Shown here piece by piece: positions 12,101 to 23,400 of a stretch of 64,000 bases of DNA. The notes below the pieces were generated by a model, which was not told the DNA's origin, searched no databases, and saw nothing but the letters and a program-made list of their open reading frames with translations. The DNA comes from Doris montereyensis. Taxonomy: Eukaryota; Mollusca; Gastropoda; Nudibranchia; Dorididae. Position numbers and translations under genes: made by a program. Position 1 is the first letter of the stretch; each line of letters begins with the position of its first letter. Where the stretch lies: assembly GCA_037039925.1 (NCBI GenBank), contig JAXRKP010000117.1, positions 228,501-292,500 on the forward strand. Reading direction: 5' to 3'.

Positions 12101-13974
12101 GGATAATGAAATATTACAAAAATCCAACACAGACAAAACTGAATGCTGTACAAGTAAAGAAGCAGAGGCATTCCCAAACTATGTGATGAATACAATACTG
12201 TACAACTTCTTTTGATTTTCTCTATGGCTTATGGCACCACTTATGTGCTTCATCACCAAATCTCAACATTTGAATTCAAGGCCCACTCTCAGCCACTGTG
12301 TTAGAAAATATTGACAACACTTGGTAAGCATGCCCATTGTGATCCAATGTCACACAGATAGAGATTCATACATCAGACTGCATGTTCTAACAAGGCATTG
12401 TAATCCAACAGGCTCATGAGCATCTGCCACTCAAATATCTCAGATTCAGCTTTTCTCAAAATGTGTAGAATACACTCTTGGGTTTGTGAGGTAATCAGTG
12501 TGCACAGTTTGTGACAAACCTAATAGCTGCAATGTCAAGACTACTTTGAGTGAGCACTAAAAACAAGACAAAGACAAGAATTTATGCACAGCTTGAAGAG
12601 CGATGGTGGAAGGAGGAAGAAAACAAATAAGTAAGTAGACAATGAACAGGAACTACAAAATTCAAAGATATGAAATGAAACATCCCATCCACATCATATG
12701 CGTCTATAGTATAATAATGTAACCTTTGTAGAATGAAAAAACTCAGGAGAGAAAGAAGCAGCCTTTTTTTTTTTATTCACACCACAATCAATCTTTAATC
12801 AGATCTACATTTCGATCCCCTAGTCTGCAAATTAACTTGATCAAAAATATATTGACATAAATAAAATTTCGCAAAAATGACAAGTTGACACTAACATTAA
12901 AATTTTTTAAAGAAAAGTAATGAATGCAAAATGGAGCTCTTTGACAGATACCTTTATAACTACTAACATTTTGAAAAGTTATGAATTCCATTTTCCTATT
13001 CTCTTTTCATCAATTGATTTATTCTGATGGTAATTTGTGAAAATTTGTCTCTAGTTTTTTTTCTTTTGATTATGAAAAACTGCAGAGAAAAAAGTATGGT
13101 GAAGAATAACAAATATCAGATGCCCGTTCTACCCATACACCGGAAGGTAGAATGGGAACTGATAAAGAAAGAAAGAAAGATGCCCGTTCTCATGGAGGCA
13201 CATTTCCCTGAAAATTTAACCATAACTGACAGAAACTCTGGGAGAGACCAGGGAAAGGACTAGGTGCGATCACAGGGTATAAATCTAATAACAAAATTTC
13301 ATTTTCTGTTGCGTCAACATGTAAATATTTCGTAAACTTCGACCCTTTCACATACTATGCCTATAATATTATAAGCATTGAGCAGTGTTTTTAATCACGG
13401 AAATGATTATTTTAACAAAGACAAGAGAATAAACTGTGAAAGTTAAAGCTGACAACTATCATAGCTTAGGTAATTACAAATGACATCCTGCTGGAATTAA
13501 TATAAACAATATCCTGAAAATTGTCTTATTTGAGATTTCAAAAAACATTCTGGTCACAATCTCTTTGCTTCATTGTAATTAACCCTGTCCATCATATGAC
13601 GTGATGTCAGGGTAAACTAAGAGGAAGGAGCAAGATCAAAGACATATAAAATAGTGAAAACAAAGAAGTAGAATATACAAACTGCACTCACCAACTGCCC
13701 ACTTCTGGCCATGACAAACCCGGCAGCTGAGCTAAAAACAAATACCCCCCCCCCCCCCCCCAACAAAAACTGTGATGATCCTGGCCGAATCGAAAACGTT
13801 GGCATGATCGCAGAACAAATGTAGCCGACGCTCCTGATCATTTGCCAAGTTCTAGTAAGTACTCATGGTGAGTCATAAACATGCTAAGAACTGATTTTCA
13901 TCTGAATTTTCACATGCAGTAGAGTCAGATGAGAATTCATCTTTGACAGTTCACATTACGTAAAACTTCCTTCC
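6191..13974. other. Gene-free AT-rich interval
   Basis: Between the minisatellite and the next SINE I found no exon with recognisable homology on either strand, no tRNA and no large repeat. The interval lies 3' of both zwilch (+ strand) and FBXW7 (minus strand). Long untranslated or intergenic sequence is the simplest reading. Small open frames of 60-120 codons have biased, low-complexity composition. A run of about 19 C residues sits near 13,743-13,761. Confidence 0.6.
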
Positions 13975-14255
13975 AGGCTGCTATGGCCCATAGAGCCAGA
14001 GCGTATCCCGGTTTCAATGGCCTGAAGCAGAACAGGTGACAATGTCACCTCCTGGCCATGACACGTCTGACGCAAAATTTTACTTCCAAGTTAGTGCTAG
14101 TGCTTGTACCCACTTGCACCTGGGTGGAGTGGGGGAAATATCTGTTAAGTGTCTTTCCCAAGGAACACAACAGCAGACCTAGTTTTGCTAGGATTCGAAC
14201 CCGGGACCCCACAATCACCAGTCCGGCAGCTTAAGGGCTCAGCCACTCCACATTA
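13975..14255 (-). mobile_element. tRNA-derived SINE, family V-like, unexpanded copy
   Basis: Read on the minus strand, the 5' end is tRNA-like: GTGGCTGAGCCCTTAAGCTG, then GGGTTCGAATCCT as B box. The body contains TTGGGAAAGACACTTAACAG and a single GGTGCAAGTGGGTACAAGC segment. The same body, head and tail occur at 38,485-39,365, where this one segment has expanded into a minisatellite. The A/B boxes resemble a tRNA-Ser/Leu type promoter. This is the ancestral-length copy for comparison. Confidence 0.75.
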
Positions 14256-15082
14256 TGTGCATTCAAAGTAAATTTAATAGTTTTCATGCTGATCACAATT
14301 CAGTGACAGTGATATGAACACATTGCCATTTTAACAGAATATAAAATAGAGAGGCAGTCAAGCTTGATGCCACTACAAGCATCAAATCAATGCCATCACG
14401 TTATAATGTGACTTGAGATGGTTCTAAAACGTTTCTGCAAATGACAATAACACAATAGATTGGTTTCACAAATTTCTTCTTTCACCAATCTCTGTCAGTT
14501 GCTGGCAAGATTCTGTCTTGCTGTGTCTTTGATAAACACTTTTCTTTTTTTGTCCTTAGAACTATACACAACATTAACATTTTTGGCTGAGTCCCCTCAT
14601 ACAATGAAGACAATAGAAAAAATGTGATGATCACGAAATAAAAGCAATATGATTGGAATTCCAAATTAATTCTGTTTTGCTAAAATCTCTCATGTAGCTA
14701 AATCAGGATGGATGATGAAAGTGAAAGACAAAGCCAACTGAAGACGTATGAGACGAGCCTTGTGGGTCAACCTGGATTTTAAATAATAAAGAAAGTGGAA
14801 TTCTACTTATCAGTCATATGTCTGTCTTTATTTACACCCACACTTGACATCTGTGTGAAGCTTATCTTGGATTTAAAAGCAGTAAAACGCATTATGCCAT
14901 AATGTCAGTCCTTCATGGACTGGAGACCATGAGTAGAGTCCACGGCAAATTTCATTCGCCTGTCTCCAAAGACATTAATCGGACCACTAAGTTTTTGCGC
15001 AGTCTGAAATATTATCACTCCAGTAGGAGGAAAACTTTAAATATATGGGAAAACAAAAGCAACTTTTGTTTCACAACTGAAC
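14256..15082 (-). other. 3' untranslated region or flank of FBXW7
   Basis: This lies directly downstream of the FBXW7 stop codon on the minus strand. TTTATT on the + strand near 14,827 gives a possible AATAAA on the minus strand about 250 bases after the stop. No other gene is visible. The true end of the transcript cannot be set from sequence alone. Confidence 0.45.
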
Positions 15083-15399
15083 TCACAAACTCACTGACTG
15101 CCTTCGCTCCAACTGTTGCTCTGAATAGCTCCGTCTATCCTCTACGTCAAAGTCTAAAACCATAAGTTTTGTCTCCTCCGTGCCATTACGACTCCCAACA
15201 GCACAAACAAGGCGAGTGTTTGAGCAACGGAGACGCCAAACAACACCACCACTCCCACCACTGCCCAAAGAGACAAGGTTGCGGAGAAATTCACCCGTTT
15301 TAAGATCCCAAATTTTCACTGTTCCATCGTCTGAAGAGGTGATAACAAACTTTTTGCTAAACTGAAGGCAGGTGACGGCACTTTGATGCTTGTTTGGTC
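15083..15399 (-). CDS. FBXW7: FBXW7 exon 12 (last WD40 blade and C terminus)
   Basis: The acceptor TTTTTTCAG precedes GACCAAACAAGCATC. The exon encodes [13 protein letters not shown], the [13 protein letters not shown] blade, then [11 protein letters not shown] and the very conserved SRNGTEETK and VLDFDVE. Compared with human, which ends soon after LDFDV, about 18 extra residues follow ([17 protein letters not shown]) before TGA at 15,083-15,085. Confidence 0.95.
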
Positions 15400-17389
15400 C
15401 TGAAAAAATAATGCAAAGATTCTTTGATATTTGACATCATACAATGGAAAATCAAGAGACAAAAACTTTGCATAGAAAGCGTCACTGTCATCATAGAAAA
15501 CAATTTTTGTTCTCTTCTAACTTTGATAAAATAAGCATTAGCTGCCACTCCCTTCTTTTATCTTCCTTTTTTCACATTCAAAACACATAAAATAAAAGTC
15601 AATATATACAGGTTCAGAATAGTAAGCCACTTACAGTTCTGTGTACTATTTTGTAATAAATAAAATATACTAAGCAAAATAATTTGACCCAACACCAAAT
15701 TCAAACAACACTTTCTGAATAAAGTTTGCTGCGTCACAGTACATTCACTTGCCTTTCGCTTTCTAGCCATTTACAAGAAGAGACATTTTCATTCATGGCC
15801 CACGAAAAACTGTGTTGCTCAGAATGGATATAACATTCAAACAGGTTTGGAAAGTTTATAATGAAGACAAAACTTACCCTGAAGAGTTTGCAAGCACTGG
15901 CCGGTGGTAATGTCCCACACTTTGACAGTGGAGTCAGCGTTGCCCGAGACCAAAGTGTTGTTCTTGAGCTCCAAGCCACTTGTGAGGGACTGATGGCCAA
16001 TAAGAGTGTGGAGACAGTTGCCAGATTCCACATCCCATACCCGGATGGACGTGTCCAAGGAACCGCTTACCACGTGGATGCCATCAAACTAATGAAGAGA
16101 GAGAGAGAGAGAGAGACAGAAAATTTAAGTAAAACCCCAACAACAAAAAACAAATAATAATAGTCATATATTTAGGTAAGAATATTTAAATTAGAACAAC
16201 TACAAATGTACACTGAGCCAAACCACATGCAAAAATGTGTTCTCAAAAGATCATTGAAACGAACCCAATACAACAGAGGGATGACACCATGAGTAGTATA
16301 ATAAGACTACACTGAAAAAAAAAAAGAAACAACCATGACACTAATGACAAGAGCCCAGAAAGAAGGAAAGAAAAAAAAGAGGGACCAAATGTATGTTACA
16401 AACAAGCTAAAAAAACTGAAGGTAATGAAGAAGAAGAAGAAGAAGGCTTTCTATTTGCATTTCACACCAAAATATATAAACGCCTCTTGATGAGAACTTT
16501 TTGTCATTGGTTCATTGCAATTCACTCAGTCCATCATAATTATGCAGTAATCCCAGGTTGAAGTAAAAGGAAATAGCAAGATGAAAGACGTATAAAAGAG
16601 TAACAAGACAGAGGTAGGGCCACCAACTGCCAATTCTTAAGAGAGAAAAAAAGTAAATAAAATTTTTCATCAGTAAGGGGTAAAGCCAAAATTTAACAGT
16701 TTCGAGGTTTTCAAGACAAACACCAAATTTTCCTCTTAATTTTACCTGTAAAGAGTAGACTCGATTGGAATGTCCTTGTAAAGTGTGTAGACACGTTTCT
16801 GTTTCAGGATCCCATACACGGACAGTGTAGTCATAAGCTCCACTGACAACACGCTTGCCATCAAACTGTACACATCTAACTGCTGCCACATGACCCATTA
16901 AGACGTGCTTACACACTCCAGTCTCAATATCCCACACGCGAAGAGTCGCATCCCTTGACCCACTTACGACCCTGTGGAAATTTGAACATTGCCAATATCA
17001 AAGAAACCACACTACATGCATTTGCATGCAATTATATTTTTTTCCATAAAAAACTTTTTCTTTAAAACATGTAACAACAACCAACACAAAAAATCCAACC
17101 CCAAAACCCATCCCCATAAAAACCCAACAAAAAAGAGAAAGACAGGATACAATACAAACACGTTAATCAAAAGGAATTAAATGAAAATAATAAAATAAAG
17201 CGGAGCTAAGTTAATTAAAACAACGAAATGATAGTATTTTAAAAAGTTGTTTCTTTAAATTTTTCTTGTCCTTTTGTACACAACTATAATAATATCATAA
17301 TTTCTTAATTCGACAGGATCATCTTTTACAATATACATAGAAAAAATTTGATTAATTGATAAATTCACAACATGATAAAGAGAGGAGTA

Positions 17390-17426
<37 letters not shown>

Positions 17427-20400
17427 CCTGTGTGTGTGGATGGGTGAGGGGAGTAAGAAAGAATACAAAGGACAAAGAAAATTATCCCTGACTTACTGGT
17501 TTCCATGGAGAGACATACATCGTACAGTGGATGAATGACCATAGAGAGTATGTTTACATTGACCAGTCTCCGCGTTCCATACTTTAAGTGTGCGATCGGT
17601 TGAACCACTGATTACAACAGTGCCAGACATCTGAGATGACCAAACTCCTCCTGTGTGACCGATTAGGGTGCGTAGGCACTGAAATGACACATAAACAGTA
17701 GTGACTTAAACAAGGCTGGTAAAAATGCAACATTCTATAGTCTCTAGCCAACAAATCAAGAAGAAATAAGGGGTGTCCGTCAAATCCACTGCAGTGATCC
17801 TAATCCTAGTCATTTTCACATTTTAATTACCAATAATAATTCTGCATACATGACCCAAAAAATAGTGAGAAAATAATTCAATTTTGGCCCTCTCCACCCC
17901 TGCGATAAAACAGATCAATCAAATAAAATAAAATCAATGTAAAGAAAGAAATGTATACTGGTAAATTTGTGAAAATTTACACCCAGTTGAATTAAGAAAT
18001 GCCCAACAGTAAACAGTACGGCCAAAACCATGCAAACTACACTGGGGTCAAGAGTACATATAACTTGATGGCCATTGGAAGAATTACACACAGAGGGCAT
18101 TCTTTGAAAAGCTGATCTCAAATAAATAATACATTGTAATATGTATAGAAAATAAGAGAAAAAACAAGAGGGAAACATACCTTTCCTGATGTAACTGACC
18201 ACACTTTCAAAGTGTTGTCATCAGATCCGCTGACAACACGACTACCACAAAACTCCAGACAAGTGATCACATGATCATCATGGCCTTTTAAAATCTGTGA
18301 AGAGAAGAGGAGAGAAATAAAACTTTTCATTTCCTGCTGCCGTGCTGTGTTTTACAATGCTTTTTTTCAATTACCTTCACTTTACAAAATTAAAGTGTAA
18401 AACAACAATCTTAATGATTTCTTTTATTTTACATGATCTCAATTCAGGTTAAGAAAGAGCTAAAAACTTATAACATTTTGAACAATGAACGTCTACATGG
18501 AATGCTAAAACATTCATTAAGAGCTTAACTTACCTTTGGTGGTCGAAGAACACCTTTACGCCAATTATGCTCTATTTGAGATTGTCGCATGAAGAGAGCT
18601 TTAAAGGGACTTCTAGACGTGTGTCTACGACGCATCCGTGACCCATAAACCATTTCTTCATCAATGCCTTCTTCTTTACATTTTTCTCGCCATAAAAGAT
18701 TATCTTCTGCAAGCACACGCCAGTACCGACAGGTCTGGGCAGCTCTCAGTAAATCTCTAGGACCAAGGAATGACAGGACGTACAAAGCCAGCTGGGAATA
18801 AAAGTGTTACCATTATTTGTCAAAATACAGCTTGTTTGGTCCTGTTTTTCATTCATCATAGTTCATACCATTACATTCTTTACTTGCATGTTTAGGTTCA
18901 AAACATTTTTCTTAGATAAATTACCGATACTTTATTGTGGTCTTTGAAAATGGTGTTTTACGTAAAAATTCAGACAGAGGAACAATAATACAACCATATT
19001 AAAGTCAAAACAGAGAAAAGCCTTACTGCATTCCTAAAGCTAATCTCAAATCAGAGATTTAAAATAATTCTAGAACAGTAATCATAACTTTCCACTCCAC
19101 AGGCTAGAGAAGACTGATCTTACTTCACATTTCACAAATACCTTTAGATAAATATAGCGCTTACCTCTTTGGGTAGAAGTGAAATAAAATCTCTCTGGAA
19201 CTGGGGCTCAATGACTTGCATCATGTGTCTGACTTGAGTTGGATCACATAAGCTTATCAGTTCCTCTACTGCCATCATTCTTTCTGCATTTCCCCAAGTC
19301 TTAGGAAAATAAATTTAAAAACACAACTTTAGTTTACAAATGTATTGATGGAACAGCACCTAGTTACCTTCAAAGTTTATAAACCTGGACGGACTTAAAG
19401 ATCGTCTACAGACACTTCAACGCTATTGCTATCAATGGTAAAATCTAGTGCAGGTGTATACAATCTTTCGTATATCATGGCCCATTTGTGTAGACCCACA
19501 GAGTCTTAGAATCAAAGTTGCTATTAATTTTTGGAAAAAAAAACCTTAAGACACATCTTTTTAACCAGCTTATTAAAAAAACTTACTTTCTAAAATGAAA
19601 AATTACATTATTTTATTTGGGTTTTATCCATCATGTGTGTATGTGTGCGTGTGGCAAATGAATTAATGAATTTTTAAAAACTTTTTAACACCTTCCTTCT
19701 ACTTGTCAAAAATTGTACACACTTTTATGCTATTTTCTTGTACCTGGATGCATGTATCAAAACATGTAAAGAGTTACTAGGAAATGATAAAAATTATTAG
19801 AAATTGAATATTACCTGAAAAGTTTTCAACCAATCATCCATTTTAGGGGTGGATTGTCTTTGGAAGGAATTTTGCCTCTGGGCATCTGAGCCAATCTCCA
19901 TCGTGGAACTTTGGCAAGACTCTGACCACACACATGGCAACTGTAACCAAAACAAGAGATGTATGAAACAGTAATATAACTAGGAAGCCAGAGAAACAAG
20001 CTCTGACATTTTGAGTCACAATGGTTAAGTGCAGCATGGAAATCTCAAACACAAAAAACTTGAATTCGTGACTGTCTCAAACTCTTCTCCAGGTTTGTTT
20101 CTAATCCCTTTATTTTCCTTGTATCAGCAGCATGCCTTTCTCAAACCCCAACAAGGAAATCTCGAAAAGAATGTTAACAAAATGTATTTAAAACTATTGT
20201 AAAAAGGAGGTCTGAGAATAGCTATTTAGCCCTCCTGATTAGACATGCACAAGGCAGTATTCTTTAGGGGTATATATATGGAAAAGGTGTGTGTGGCCAG
20301 GAGAGGGGGTGTACAAGTTATGCACTTTGATGGGTTCCCCCTCCCCTTGTCAAAAACGTATCCTCTTGAATTTAGCAGATTGCTGTTCAGTGCAGTTATG

Positions 20401-23400
20401 TGCTGTTCAAAACTGCCTTGATATAGTGCTGATGATATGTGTGTTCATTAATCTCCTCATCATTCATAGCCTGTTTCATAGTGCATGGCACAGCTTGAGT
20501 TTGGTTTGAATGCATCGCTTCACTTTGACTTGGGCTGTGTGACTGAACAGACAAATGCTAGGAGATATAACTCTGATATATATCTATGCCTGACATGACT
20601 GGCGCGAAGATGTCATAGGTGATGCGGGGATGGGACGGGTGACACGCATCAGTATCACCATGGGAAATATTCTACCAAGAGTTACACCCTTTTATAATTG
20701 TTTTGTTTTCCATAAATTAATGAAAATCTGCAGACACGGAAATCTCAAATTCAGTTATATCAAACTTATTGACTCGACCTGGAGGAGTCTGAGAGAATTG
20801 TGCTGCACTGTATGCATTTAACAGCCTTCACATATATATATGCAAAAAACCAGCACAACAAAACCCACAACAAACAGGCAGACACCCCCCCCCCCCCAAA
20901 CAAAAATCATGACAAAACATGACTACTGAACAACAGACTAGTACTAGTAAGAATGTCGTGCGCTTACCTAACCAGGGCCATGCGAAGCTTTTTGCCTGGT
21001 GACATGTCAGTACTACTGCTGTCATCTTCTCTCCCATCTCTACAAAAGGAGGACTTTCGTTTCAGATGCTGAAGTAAGAAAGTTGGGATAGTAATAAAAA
21101 CAATTATAAAGATAGTTATAAATCATAATAATAAATAATTAAAACCATGATGATAATGTAAATGAAACAAAATGCTTAATATACAATAGAAGCAGTCAGG
21201 GAACACACCATGGCATGTTATATCAGGAAACAGAATTTAAAAAAAAATTCAATTGGCCTCCCAAACCAGCTAACAATTCAATTTTTAACGGGCACCTTAC
21301 TTGTTAATATGTCAAGATAGATGCCTTTTCATAGATTTCAAATTCATATGAAGGCCTTTCAATTCAACCAGATGTGGTGCAGATGATGAAGCTACACTTC
21401 TCAGCTGTAATACATAACAGGCGGTGATAGCAAACACTCTCTACCTACAAAATAGCAAGGTGCCAATTTCCTCTACCCAGGCAAAGCAAACAATGGTCAT
21501 CATCTAGTATAGGCCACGTAACAGTGAATCTTACTCTACCTACTAGATAGCAGTGTGTCACGACGCATGATTTTGTAAGTCCTTTTTAAAAATTTAGTTG
21601 CCATGGAAACAGCAGCCATCTTGAATATTTGGTGAAAAAAAGGGGATTATTTTTAAAAAATTAAGTAATCCTAGTTTTCATTTTAAAGGTTTATAATTTT
21701 ACACAAAAAAAATTTCAAACCAATGTTCTGAAACTCTTGTACTGTTTTAGATATATCTTGAAGAGTTTGTTTTATATAAAAAAATAATTTAAATGGGGTT
21801 TGGAAGGAAACTAATTTTTCTCAATTTTCAACCAAAACTCATGAAATTCTCCGAAAGTATGAAAGATATAAAAATCCCCACATATGTATGTACATGTGTT
21901 AGTCATGATTTAAAGCAGCCCTATGCCAAATTTGAAACGAATCTGTTGAAAATTGTAAAAGTATTTGGGAAAAACACACACAAAAAAGTCAGTTTTGAAA
22001 AACAATTATTTGAATTTTTTCCCCATTATAGAATTTTGTTGTTGTCATTATAAACATTAAAAGCCATTAAAGAGTAGGATAATATTTTGAAACGTCAGTA
22101 AAACCTTGAGAGACTCTCAGCTATATTTTGTCAACCCTGATTCAACTGGTCCGGCTCCTTTACACTTATGTCGGGCGGCACCTTTTGATAACAGGTGTTC
22201 CTAATCATCTTTGGCAATATCGAAGACGTTTTGTCAAAAGTACATTTATGGAAAGATTACATTGTGCTGATTAAAGCAGTACCAACTTGTAATACTTGAG
22301 ACAAAATTGCGCTTTTATAGTACATACAGATGTATTGAAAGTTAGGCCAGTTTAAAAAATCTTATAAAAATTCAAACAATCAATACTGAGCTTCTTTTAT
22401 GGTATCAAAGTGAAGGGAATGAATGGCTCCATCAATAAACTATATTTGTCCCATTTTGGGCAAAAATGCCTTTCTCAGGACCTTTTAACATGATTGAATT
22501 TCGGTCAGCCGACCTTAAGTCAAAAGTTTTGAGTTCCTGCTGAACCACGTGCCTCGTTGTGTTTACATTTATTGGCCGGAATGATAATTTTTTTGGATAG
22601 TCGGATTTAAATACTTTTACAGAAGTTTTATTTACGAAGACAGGGATTCCGATTTTGGGAAAGTTATGTAAAAAAATCTTTTTAGGGTTGTTGACCAATT
22701 CAAAGAACTGCTGTGAATGAATACTAAAATAGGTCAGAATGAGATATAATGTCAAAGGTGATGTCAATTCTATTTTTGAAAGAGTTCTTGTAGTGCAGAA
22801 GTTTATATAAAGAGAAGTGGATGTTGTCAGCCCATTGTCAGACAGACTGGGCCGGTTTGGATGCTGGGAGGAGGAACGCTCATCAGGCGGGTTGGGCCGG
22901 ATTAAACACAGAGGGAAGATAGTAGCTCAGGCGGATTGAACACGAAAGGGTTATGGAATTATGAATTTAGACCATTGTTCACTTTGCCTACACATAACAC
23001 CATGCATCATGATGTCGCGCTGTCTGGCAGGTAGAGTAAGAATGACCTACTTAGAGGGTGACCATTGTTAACTAGGTCCAGATAACTGAAGTTGGCCTCT
23101 TGAGAGACAATTGTTATCAACACCTATTTATTAATTTATTACAGCTGAGATGTATGGCTTGATCATCTGCACATCTGGGTTTAATTGAAGTGCCTTCATA
23201 TTTGAAATCTACGGAGAGAAAAAGTCTGACTAGACTACTTTGGAAAGTTAGGTGTCTATTAAAAATCGGAATGTCAGCCATTGCAGGTGTGATGTTAATG
23301 GGCTAATTTTAGAGAAAAGAATTCTGATTCCTGAAATAATGAAGCGTTAGGCGAATGGTTCTTAGACCACTACTACTGTCATTAGTATTCTTTACAGTAA

